NCBI RefSeq assembly: GCF_030268225.1
Contig: NZ_BSQG01000004.1
Span: 372,001-436,000, forward strand
Length of the DNA stretch: 64,000 bases
From: Nocardiopsis ansamitocini
Lineage (GTDB): Bacteria; Actinomycetota; Actinomycetes; Streptosporangiales; Streptosporangiaceae
Direction: 5' to 3'
In this document: piece by piece, positions 1 through 7,603 of the stretch
How the letters are laid out: each line of letters starts with the position of its first letter
Numbering within the stretch: position 1 is the stretch's first letter
Program-made: the position numbers and the translations under genes
Notes under the pieces: generated by a model
Databases searched by the model: none
What the model saw: only the letters and a program-made list of their open reading frames with translations
Told to the model about the DNA's origin: nothing

Positions 1-1442
1 TGGGCGGGAGCATCGGGGGCCACCAGCGAGATCTCCTCGCGGATGCGGCCCAACAGGGTGCGGTGTGCGCGCAGCGCACGGCGCAACGCCAAGGGCAGTC
101 CTGCTCCCTGGATGAAGGGGAGGGTCGCGGCGACCGTTTCGGTGCCCGCGCTGCGTACGGCCGAGGCGACGGCGCGGCGCGGCCCCACGCGCAAAGCGAT
201 CGTGGTGATGAGAGCCGCGGTGTCCAGTGAGAGGGCCAGCGGACCGGCGGCGATCGTTCCGGTGGACAGTCCGGTGAACATGACGCGTCCGTCGGCACGC
301 AGGGCGATGGTGGCCGCGCTGAGGTTGCGGTGGGCCACGCGGTGGCGGTGCAGCAGGCGCAGCTCGTCCCAGATCCGATCCACGAACGCGTCGTCGAAGG
401 TGTCGTCGGTGACGTCGCCGAGGGCACGGGAGCGGACGTGTTCGCGCACCAGCACAGCGGTGCCCAGGTCCAGTTCGCCCACGGCCAGCAACCGCGGGGT
501 GGCCGCCCCCGCGGCGCCGGCCGCGTACTCCAGCAGCGCGGTGTGCTCGACCCTGCGCCGCACCCCCAACAGAACGGGGGGTGCGGCGGGGTCGCGCAGG
601 GCGATCCGCGTGAGCAGGCGCTTCCACACGCCGTTGGCCATGTCGGCGCGCAACAGCACGACGTCCAGGCGGCGTCCCACCGTCTCCGCGACGAAGTGCT
701 GGTTGCCCTCGGCGTCACCGCCGCGCGGGGTCAGGCTCAGCGGCTCCATGCCGAAACGGGAGAGTTCACGGTCCAACCGGGGCCGGAGGGGGGCCTGGGC
801 GCCGCTCCCCACCAGGTAGAAGACAAGGTCGGCGCAGATCAGGCCGATGAGGAAGGTCAGCAGCAGGGAGACCACGGTGGTGTAGCCGGACAGGACCACC
901 GAGGCGGCGGTGACCGCGATTCCCAGTGTCATGGCACCGGCCACGCGGGGCAGTTGGACGGGGCGGGCAGCGCGCAGGTAGGCGGTGACCGCGGCGAGGT
1001 AGGCGTGCAGCGGACTGCTGGCGATCCCCCCGGCGTCGGAGGCGCTGAGGAAGCCGGGAAGCATGTCGGCGGTCAGGGCGATCAGGGCCGCGTTGAGGCA
1101 GAGCACGAGGACGTAGCCCAGGGCTGCGGCGCTCAGGGCCCGCACGAGCTGCCGATAGGCACGGCGCAGCAGCCGTTCGACGACCGTGACGCTGATCAGC
1201 AGGATGACGGTGATGTTGGCCAGCCCCGCGGCGATGAACAGCAGCGATTCGGGGAGCAGCCCGCGCAGTTCCTCCGCCTCGGCCGTGCCGGGCGGCCCGG
1301 AGGTGAGGACGGCGAACAGCAATACCAGGAACAGCACCCCGCTTCCGATCACCGCCATCAGCAGGTCGGTTGGTCGGCGCGCCGTTGTGTGCAGGTCGGC
1401 GGGGCTCGCGCCGTCTGCCGATACCGCTTGTCCCGTTTCCAC
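1..1442 (-). CDS. Membrane protein with kinase-like domain (flippase/LPG-synthase-TM type), C-terminus outside window
   Basis: The reading frame runs leftwards off the window edge; about 480 codons are visible. The chosen GTG start is at 1442; an in-frame ATG lies at 1358. The N-terminal third has several hydrophobic helices (for example LFLVLLFAVL and LFIAAGLANITVILLISV), so it is an inner-membrane protein. A cytoplasmic stretch follows that resembles an aminoglycoside-phosphotransferase/RIO-like fold: an LLHRHRVAHRNLS segment sits where kinases have the HxD catalytic loop, but the Asp is replaced by Asn, which suggests a weak or dead kinase. From memory, actinobacterial proteins of this layout end in an LPG-synthase/flippase-like membrane domain, which would lie outside the window. 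The substrate is unknown. It stands alone on its strand, separated from iolD by 423 bp. Confidence 0.7.
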   Translation of the reverse strand, partial: METGQAVSADGASPADLHTTARRPTDLLMAVIGSGVLFLVLLFAVLTSGPPGTAEAEELRGLLPESLLFIAAGLANITVILLISVTVVERLLRRAYRQLVRALSAAALGYVLVLCLNAALIALTADMLPGFLSASDAGGIASSPLHAYLAAVTAYLRAARPVQLPRVAGAMTLGIAVTAASVVLSGYTTVVSLLLTFLIGLICADLVFYLVGSGAQAPLRPRLDRELSRFGMEPLSLTPRGGDAEGNQHFVAETVGRRLDVVLLRADMANGVWKRLLTRIALRDPAAPPVLLGVRRRVEHTALLEYAAGAAGAATPRLLAVGELDLGTAVLVREHVRSRALGDVTDDTFDDAFVDRIWDELRLLHRHRVAHRNLSAATIALRADGRVMFTGLSTGTIAAGPLALSLDTAALITTIALRVGPRRAVASAVRSAGTETVAATLPFIQGAGLPLALRRALRAHRTLLGRIREEISLVAPDAPA

Positions 1443-1824
1443 GTGTCCTAGATTGCCCTGTCCCCATTGGTCGTCGCGCCAGGGGCGGTCCGTGTGTCGT
1501 GGAACGGCGCGCACGACGGTCGGCGGGCGGACCGTGCACGCACCGGTGCCGGGAGGAGCGGGTCTCCGTGCGGTCAAGGCTGTGTCGCGCGTGCGCGCCT
1601 GCGCTGCACAGGTATCGCGGACCCGGTGTTCACCGGCCGGAGGGGCCCTCCTCCGGACCGGAGAAACATCGGTCGGCAGGCACCGGGCCGGGCGGGTAAA
1701 TCTCCGCCTCCGCGACTCGAACGGTCGAGGGGCACGGCGGGCAGTGCAGCCGGAGCCCCCGTCCTCGTGGCCGGAAACGGTCAGGTCGGTACCGCCCCGC
1801 GCGGGCACGCCGACGCCACCGGAG
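1443..1824. other. Intergenic region without a gene
   Basis: GC-rich spacer between the start of the kinase-like membrane protein and the end of iolD. Reading frames here are open only because of base composition and resemble no protein I know. It must hold the promoter of the leftward membrane gene, but I see no clear -35/-10 pair. Confidence 0.5.
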
Positions 1825-1848
1825 CCGGCGGCCGGCGGTGGCCGCCGG
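1825..1848 (-). terminator. Hairpin downstream of iolD
   Basis: Perfect 9-bp arms CCGGCGGCC and GGCCGCCGG around a 6-base loop, 17 bp beyond the iolD stop. It lacks a T-run, as is usual in high-GC actinomycetes. It probably ends the iol transcript. Confidence 0.45.
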
Positions 1849-1865
1849 AGCCGCGCAGCGGGGGA

Positions 1866-3737
1866 TCACAGGTGGTGGCGGCGGGAGACGGAGCGGGCGT
1901 CGTACTCTGCGCGGGCGGCGACCGCGGCCGGTCGGGTGGCGGCCTGGGCGACGGGCACGTCCCACCAGGCGTTGGCTCCGGGAGCGGACAGGTCGGGATC
2001 GGTCTCGACGTAGACGGCGGCCGGGGCATCACCGTCGCGGGCCGAGCGCAGGGCGGTCCGCAGTTGGGCGACGGTCGTGGCCCGGTGCACGGCCATGCCC
2101 AGGCTCGCGGCGTTGGCCGCCAGGTCGACGGGCAGGGGCGCTCCGGTGAACGCACCGGAGGCATCCCGGTAGCGGTAGGCCGTGCCCAGGCGCTCGGCGC
2201 CGACCTGTTCGGACAGCCCACCGATGGAGGCGTAGCCGTGGTTCTGCACGATGACGACGACGATCTTGACGCCTTCCTGCACCGCCGTGACGAGTTCGGT
2301 GGGCATCATCAGGTAGGTCCCGTCGCCCACCAGTGCGAACACCTCGCGTTCGGGGGCGGCCAGGCGTACGCCGATGGCTGCGGGGATCTCGTATCCCATG
2401 CAGGAGTAGCCGTATTCCACGTGGTACTGGCGGGCGTCCCGGGCACGCCAGAGCTTGTGCAGGTCCCCGGGCAGGGAACCGGCGGCGTTGATGACGACGT
2501 CGGTGTCGGCCGCGACCTCGGCGAGCACACCGAGGACGTGCGCCTGGCCGGGGACGGCGTGCTCGTCGGGGGCACGGCAGGCCGCGTCCACGACGTCCTC
2601 CCAGGCACGGGCGGCTGCACGGTACTCCCGGACATAGGCGGGGTCCACCCGATGGTCGGCCAGGGCGTCGCCCAGCGCCTGAAGGGCGACGCGGGCGTCG
2701 CCCACGACGGCGGCGCCGGCCTGCTTGGCGGCGTCGAACCCGGTGATGTTGAGGTTGACGAAGCGCACGGACGGGTCGGCGAAGAGGGTGTTGGAGGCGG
2801 TGGTGAAGTCGGAGTAGCGGGTGCCCACGCCGATGACCAGGTCTGCCGTACGCGCGATGTCGTCGGCCGCGGCCGTACCGGTGTGGCCCACGGCGCCCAG
2901 CAGTGCGGGATGGCCGTGGGTCAGCGATCCGCGTCCGGCCTGGGTCTCGGTGACCGGGATGGCGGTGGACCGGGCCAGTTCGGCGAGTGCGGCCTCGGCT
3001 CCGCTGTGGTGCACTCCTCCCCCGGCGATCACGACCGGACGGCGGGAGGCGCGGATCAGTGCGGCGGCGTCGGCCACCGCCTCGGGGTCGGGGACGGCGC
3101 GGCGTACGTGCCAGACCCGGTCGGCGAAGAACTCCAGCGGCCAGTCGTGCGCCTCTGCCTGGACGTCCTGGGGCAGGGCGAGGGTGACCGCGCCGGTCTC
3201 GGCGGGGTCGGTGAGTACGCGCACGGCTTTGCGGGCGGCGTCGATGAGCGCTTCGGGCCTGGTGATCCGGTCGAAGAAGCGCGAGACGGGCCGCAGGGTG
3301 TCGTTGACGGTGACCCCGGGCTCTGCCGGTACTTCCAGTTGTTGGAGGACGGGGTCGGCGGGCCGCGCGGCGAAGGTGTCGCCGGGCAGCAGCAGGACCG
3401 GCAGGCGGTTGATGGTGGCCAGTGCCGCACCGGTGACCAGGTTGGTCGCACCGGGGCCGATGGAGGTGGTGACGGCCTGCACCGAGAGCCGACCGCGTTG
3501 GCGCGCGTAGCCCACGGCCGCGTGCACCATCGCCTGCTCGTTGCGTCCTTGCAGGTAGGGGAGATCGGATCCTGGCTCCAGGAGGGCCTGGCCGATGCCG
3601 GCGACGTTGCCGTGGCCGAAGATGCCCCAGCAGCCGGTGACCAGGCGGTGGCGCACGCCGTCGCGCTGGGTGTACTGGACGCTGAGGAAGCGCACCAATG
3701 CCTGGGCGACGGTGAGGCGGACGGTGGCCCTGCTCAT
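1866..3737 (-). CDS. iolD: 3D-(3,5/4)-trihydroxycyclohexane-1,2-dione hydrolase (IolD)
   Basis: ThDP-dependent ring-opening hydrolase of myo-inositol catabolism (EC 3.7.1.22), turning the trione intermediate into 5-deoxy-glucuronate. The 623 residues match the usual length (about 640). The three-domain ThDP fold is visible: the cofactor-activating Glu in GRNEQAMVHAA (residue 67), the middle domain with VVIAGGGVHHSGAE, and the ThDP/Mg site GDGTYLMMP near residue 470. It is last in the iolC - aldolase - iolB - iolD series; its ATG overlaps the iolB stop by 4 bp, implying translational coupling. Expression is probably controlled with the rest of the operon by the divergent GntR regulator. Family assignment is firm from the full-length pattern. 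Confidence 0.95.
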   Translation of the reverse strand: MSRATVRLTVAQALVRFLSVQYTQRDGVRHRLVTGCWGIFGHGNVAGIGQALLEPGSDLPYLQGRNEQAMVHAAVGYARQRGRLSVQAVTTSIGPGATNLVTGAALATINRLPVLLLPGDTFAARPADPVLQQLEVPAEPGVTVNDTLRPVSRFFDRITRPEALIDAARKAVRVLTDPAETGAVTLALPQDVQAEAHDWPLEFFADRVWHVRRAVPDPEAVADAAALIRASRRPVVIAGGGVHHSGAEAALAELARSTAIPVTETQAGRGSLTHGHPALLGAVGHTGTAAADDIARTADLVIGVGTRYSDFTTASNTLFADPSVRFVNLNITGFDAAKQAGAAVVGDARVALQALGDALADHRVDPAYVREYRAAARAWEDVVDAACRAPDEHAVPGQAHVLGVLAEVAADTDVVINAAGSLPGDLHKLWRARDARQYHVEYGYSCMGYEIPAAIGVRLAAPEREVFALVGDGTYLMMPTELVTAVQEGVKIVVVIVQNHGYASIGGLSEQVGAERLGTAYRYRDASGAFTGAPLPVDLAANAASLGMAVHRATTVAQLRTALRSARDGDAPAAVYVETDPDLSAPGANAWWDVPVAQAATRPAAVAARAEYDARSVSRRHHL

Positions 3738-4633
3738 CGGTCGGTTCCTCCGGATCCGTGGGCGGGCCGGGAGTAGAAGGGCAACCGGGGGTCGGGGGCC
3801 TGTTCGGCCCAGGTGTCGCGGACCCAGGTATGGACGGGGTCGTCGCAGATGCGCCAGGCGCGCTCGGGGTCGGGGCCGGCCATCACGTTGAGGTAGTACA
3901 TGTCGTAGCCGGGCACCGCCATGGAGGGACCGTGCCAGCCGTCGGGGATGAGGACGGCGTCACCGCTGCGGACCTCGGCAAGCACGTCGGTGGCATGGCC
4001 GGCGCCGGAGGGGTAGACCCGCTGGTAGCCCATGCCGGGGCCGTCTGGCCCATCGGCGATCTCGAAGTAGTAGATCTCCTCCAGGACCGATTCGCCCTCG
4101 CGCTCGGTGTCGTGCTTGTGCGGGGGGAAGGACGACCAGTTTCCGGCCGGGGTGAGCACCTCGACGGCGATGAGCCGGTCGGCCTCGAAGGTGTCGGCGG
4201 CCAGGAAATTGTTGACCTGGCGGGTGGCCTGGCCTGCGCCGCGCAGTTCGACGGGGACGCCGGAGGCGGGGCCGTAGCGAAACTCCAGCCGGGTGGCGCA
4301 GCGGGCGCCGGTGAGGGCGAACCGCCCGCCCCCGGCGGAGGAGATGCGGGCGATGGCGTCGCGGGGGAGGTAGGCGAAGTCGGTGACACCGGAGAACACG
4401 CTTCGGCGACCGGCCAGGGTGAACGAGCGTCCGTCGCAGGAGACGTCGCAGGAGCCGGTGAGCGGGAGCACCGCCCATTCGCTGTCACCGGTGCGGAGTT
4501 CGTGCCCCTGCCCCGGGGCGAGCTCCAGCACGCGCAGGGAGGAGTAGCCCCAGCCGGCCGACTCGGGGTCGATGCTGGTGGTGTAGGCGCCGATGGCGGT
4601 GCTACCGGCGCGAAGATGCGGTGACGTGCTCAT
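3734..4633 (-). CDS. iolB: 5-deoxy-glucuronate isomerase (IolB)
   Basis: Cupin-fold isomerase (EC 5.3.1.30) converting 5-deoxy-D-glucuronate, the IolD product, to 2-deoxy-5-keto-D-gluconate. It has 299 residues, slightly longer than Bacillus IolB. The second cupin domain carries the metal-site signature FPPHKHDTE and a late conserved GWHGPSM...YYLNVMAG segment. Its stop overlaps the iolD start by 4 bp, and it lies 31 bp after the aldolase-like gene, so the genes are one operon. Cytoplasmic; no signal sequence. Confidence 0.95.
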   Translation of the reverse strand: MSTSPHLRAGSTAIGAYTTSIDPESAGWGYSSLRVLELAPGQGHELRTGDSEWAVLPLTGSCDVSCDGRSFTLAGRRSVFSGVTDFAYLPRDAIARISSAGGGRFALTGARCATRLEFRYGPASGVPVELRGAGQATRQVNNFLAADTFEADRLIAVEVLTPAGNWSSFPPHKHDTEREGESVLEEIYYFEIADGPDGPGMGYQRVYPSGAGHATDVLAEVRSGDAVLIPDGWHGPSMAVPGYDMYYLNVMAGPDPERAWRICDDPVHTWVRDTWAEQAPDPRLPFYSRPAHGSGGTDR

Positions 4634-4664
4634 GGGGCGGGCGTCCCTTCGGGTGAGTGGGTGG

Positions 4665-5549
4665 TCACAGCAGGCTCACGGCGGTGTCGACGGCACCGGT
4701 GACGTCGTCGTCCGCGGGGTAGAGCAGGGTGCGCCCCACCACCAGGCCCTGGACGGAGGGCAGTTCCAGGGCGCGGTGCCAGCGTTCGAAGACGGCCGCG
4801 GACTCCCCCGTGACCTCCCCGCCCAGCAGCAGCAGGGGCAGGGTGGTGGCCGCCGCCACCCGTGCCATGTCGGTGACGTCGTCGGTGAGGGGGACCTTCA
4901 GCCAGGTGTAGGCGGAGGTACCGCCCAGCCCCGAGGCGATGGCGACCGAGCGGATGACGGCTTGGGCGGAGAGGTCGTTGCGCAGTCGGCCGTCGGCGCG
5001 GTGGGCCATGAACGGTTCGACCATCGCCATCAAACGGTGGTGGGCGAGCTCGTTGACGGCGTCGGCGGCAGCGGCCATGGTGGCCAGCGAACCGGGATCG
5101 TCGGGGTCGATGCGCAGCAGGAGCTTGCCCGCGTCGAAGCCGGCGCGTTCGATGTCGTCGGCCCGGTAGGCGGTGAAACGGTCGTCGAGCTCGAAGGCCG
5201 CTCCGGCGAGGCCGCCCCGGTTCATCGAACCGACGACGACCTTGTCCTCCAAGGCCCCCAGGAGCAGCAGGTCCTCCAGGATGTCGGGGGTGGCAAGTAC
5301 CCCGTCCACTCCCGGTCGCGCCAACGCCGCCACGAGACGTTCCAGCAGGTCGACACGGCTGGCCATTGCGTCGGGGCGGCCGCTGACACCCAGCGCGCCG
5401 CGTGCGGGGTGGTCGGCCGCGATGATCATGAGGCGGCCGCCCCCGGGGGGCAGCAGCGGACGCCTGCGACGGGCGCGGGCGGCCTCCATGACGGTTTCGG
5501 GGCGCGTGGCGCGCAGCCGGGTCAGCTCACTGATGGCGGGTGTGGACAC
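4665..5549 (-). CDS. Cgl0158-family (beta/alpha)8-barrel aldolase-like protein of the inositol operon
   Basis: A 294-residue protein starting at GTG 5549, with a good ribosome site (GGAAGG) 6 bases upstream. It resembles the DhnA/DeoC-type barrel family often found in actinobacterial inositol clusters and named after Corynebacterium Cgl0158. Visible marks are IIAADHPARGALG near the N-terminus (an Asp-His typical of DhnA aldolases), KVVVGSMNRGGL, and a barrel-end phosphate-site-like LLLLGGEVTGE. It lies between iolC and iolB, so it may cleave 2-deoxy-5-keto-gluconate 6-phosphate, the IolJ step; that is inference from context. A longer in-frame opening upstream runs into iolC and is not used. 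Confidence 0.75.
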   Translation of the reverse strand: MSTPAISELTRLRATRPETVMEAARARRRRPLLPPGGGRLMIIAADHPARGALGVSGRPDAMASRVDLLERLVAALARPGVDGVLATPDILEDLLLLGALEDKVVVGSMNRGGLAGAAFELDDRFTAYRADDIERAGFDAGKLLLRIDPDDPGSLATMAAAADAVNELAHHRLMAMVEPFMAHRADGRLRNDLSAQAVIRSVAIASGLGGTSAYTWLKVPLTDDVTDMARVAAATTLPLLLLGGEVTGESAAVFERWHRALELPSVQGLVVGRTLLYPADDDVTGAVDTAVSLL

Positions 5550-5569
5550 GGTCGACCTTCCAGTCGTGG

Positions 5570-6529
5570 TCACGCGGGCGGGGCTGCGCGGTGGGCGAGC
5601 AGTTCCTCGACCTCGGCTGCGTAGGGCATGGCCGGGGAACAGGCCAGTCGGGCGGCCACGATGGCGCCCGCGGCGTTGGCGAACCCGATGACGCGTTCCA
5701 GGTCCCATCCGGCCAGCAGTCCGTGGCACAGTGCGCCGCCGAAGGCGTCCCCCGCGCCCAGACCGTTGACGACCTCTACCGGGACGGCCGGGGCGGCGAC
5801 ACGTCGGGTGGGGGTGACCGCCAGCACCCCGGCGGGCCCCTGCTTGACCACGGCGAGTTCCACACCCGCGGCCAGCAGGAGGTCGGCGGCCCGGTCGGGG
5901 TCGCGGGTCCCCACTGCGCGCTCGCATTCGTCGACGTTGCCCACGGCGACGGTGGCGTGGGCGAGGGCCTGGCCGTAGAGGTCGCGGGCGAGGTCGTGGT
6001 CGCTCCAGAACATGGGGCGCCAGTCCAGATCGAACACGGCGGTGCCGCGCTTGGCGCGCTCGCGCAGTGCGGCCAGGGTCGCGGTGCGGCTGGGTTCGGC
6101 GCACAGGCCGGTGCCGGTGACCCAGAAGACCCCGGCGGCGGCGATGGCCGGATGATCGAGGTCGGCCGCTTCGATTTCCAGGTCGGGGGCCTTGGGCTCA
6201 CGGTAGAAGTACAGCGGGAAGTCGTCCGGGGGGAACAGCTCGCAGAAGGTGACCGGGGTGGGGAGCGCGGCGACCGGGGTGACCCAGCGGTCGTCCACTC
6301 CGAAACCCTGGAGCGCGGTGTGCAGGAACTCGCCGAAGGGGTCGGCTCCGGTGCGGGTGATGACGGCGCTGGAGCGGCCCAGGCGCGCGGCTGCGACCGC
6401 GACGTTGGTGGCCGATCCGCCGAGGTACTTGCCGAACGTCTCCACCTCGGCCAGCGAGACGCCGGTCTGGAGGGGGTAGACGTCGACGCCGATGCGGCCC
6501 ATCGTGATGACGTCGAACGCTGGGGTCAT
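5570..6529 (-). CDS. iolC: 5-dehydro-2-deoxygluconokinase (IolC)
   Basis: PfkB/ribokinase-family kinase (EC 2.7.1.92) phosphorylating 2-deoxy-5-keto-gluconate. It has 319 residues from ATG 6529. The N-terminal PfkB signature GGSATNVAVAAARLG and the C-terminal signature NGLGAGDAFGGAL, with the catalytic Asp, are intact. The segment FYREPKAPDLEI is typical of IolC. It is the first gene of the leftward inositol operon; the promoter and operator lie immediately upstream at about 6568-6613. The next gene starts 20 bp after its stop. Confidence 0.93.
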   Translation of the reverse strand: MTPAFDVITMGRIGVDVYPLQTGVSLAEVETFGKYLGGSATNVAVAAARLGRSSAVITRTGADPFGEFLHTALQGFGVDDRWVTPVAALPTPVTFCELFPPDDFPLYFYREPKAPDLEIEAADLDHPAIAAAGVFWVTGTGLCAEPSRTATLAALRERAKRGTAVFDLDWRPMFWSDHDLARDLYGQALAHATVAVGNVDECERAVGTRDPDRAADLLLAAGVELAVVKQGPAGVLAVTPTRRVAAPAVPVEVVNGLGAGDAFGGALCHGLLAGWDLERVIGFANAAGAIVAARLACSPAMPYAAEVEELLAHRAAPPA

Positions 6530-6567
6530 GGGGCGCCCTTCACGGCCGGAGCTACTCGGACAGTCCA

Positions 6568-6613
6568 TCTCTACTAGGCAGGGCGAAAGCATGTCAACGA
6601 TTTGTCTTGACAT
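6568..6613. promoter_or_regulatory. iolC promoter with overlapping palindromic operator
   Basis: A perfect inverted repeat ATGTCAA-N9-TTGACAT occupies 6591-6613. Its left half, read on the minus strand, is a consensus -35 (TTGACA at 6597-6592), followed after 18 bases by TAGAGA (6573-6568) as a -10, pointing to iolC. The site lies between iolC and the divergent GntR gene. A repressor bound there would cover the -35 element, so I infer it is the GntR protein's operator. Confidence 0.65.
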
Positions 6614-6655
6614 ACTGACTTCACGACTTCCTGCACCGTTGGGTAGGGTGTGCGC

Positions 6656-7444
6656 GTGACGACGCCCAACAGCCCCCGGCCCTCTTCCCCGGGCATCTGG
6701 GATCCCGGCGCCGAGATCCTGGTGGACCACTCCAGCCCGATGCCGCTGTACTTCCAGATCGCCACCCAGCTGGAGAGCGCCATCGACTCCGGTGCCCTGG
6801 CCCCGGGTGCGCGCCTGGACAACGAGGTGCACCTGGCTGGCCGGTTGGGCCTGTCGAGGCCCACCGTGCGCCAGGCCATCCAGATGCTGGCGGACAAGGG
6901 CCTGGTGGTGCGCAAGCGCGGCGTGGGAACCCAGGTCGTACACAACAGGGTCAAGCGCGGAGTCGAGCTGACCAGCCTGTTCGACGACCTCAGCGCTCTC
7001 GACCAGCGGCCCGGCACCCGAGTTCTGGTCAACGTGGTCGAACCGGCAGGGGCCGCGGTGGCACGCGCCCTGGACGTCGCGGAACGAACCGAGGTATGGC
7101 GCCTGGAGCGGGTGCGGCTGGCGCGCTCCGAACCGATCGCGCGCATGTGCAACTACCTCCCCGCCGACCTCATCCCGCTGCCCGGCGACGAGGTACTGGA
7201 GACGCGCGGCCTCTACCAGCTCCTGCGCGGCGCGGGCGTGCGCATGCACGCGGCCCGCCAGAGCATCGGCGCGCGCGCCGCGAGCCGCGCCGAGGCCGAG
7301 TTGCTGGGCGAGAGCGAGGGCGCGCCGCTGCTCACCATGGAGCGCACCTCCTACACCGCCGCGGGGCAGGTCGTGGAGTACGGCACCCACCTGTACCGCG
7401 CCTCGCGCTACTCCTTCGACTTCGCGTTGCGGGGAACCGGCTAG
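6656..7444 (+). CDS. GntR/HutC-family repressor of the inositol genes
   Basis: A 262-residue regulator with an N-terminal winged helix (residues about 25-95; recognition region LSRPTVRQAIQMLADKGLV) and a C-terminal UTRA ligand domain running to the end, where LLTMERTSYTAAGQVVEYG is typical. I chose GTG 6656 over GTG 6650 because the ribosome site GGGTAGGG ends only 1-2 bases before the latter. It is divergent from iolC, with the palindrome 6591-6613 between them, and 159 bp upstream of the aldehyde dehydrogenase. The effector is probably an inositol catabolite; this is inferred from position. Confidence 0.9.
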   Translation: MTTPNSPRPSSPGIWDPGAEILVDHSSPMPLYFQIATQLESAIDSGALAPGARLDNEVHLAGRLGLSRPTVRQAIQMLADKGLVVRKRGVGTQVVHNRVKRGVELTSLFDDLSALDQRPGTRVLVNVVEPAGAAVARALDVAERTEVWRLERVRLARSEPIARMCNYLPADLIPLPGDEVLETRGLYQLLRGAGVRMHAARQSIGARAASRAEAELLGESEGAPLLTMERTSYTAAGQVVEYGTHLYRASRYSFDFALRGTG

Positions 7445-7603
7445 TCCCCGCGCCCGCGGGGCGCAACCGCGCGCGGGGCGGGGGGAACTTGAAACCCCGA
7501 TGCGCGGCGTGACAGCCTCAGCGTGCCCGGGGCACGACCCCGCGCGTTCGACCGTCGCGGCCACCAGTCGCGCGCCGCCCTGTCCACGAGCAATGGAGCA
7601 TCT

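Noticed and set aside
330-1451. Long plus-strand frame (373 codons) opposite the membrane-kinase gene
   Set aside because: Gly/Gln-rich low-complexity translation without any motif, antisense to a frame with clear membrane helices and a kinase-like segment.
1467-3776. 769-codon plus-strand frame opposite iolD
   Set aside because: It is the reverse shadow of iolD; Gly/Val-rich with no domain.
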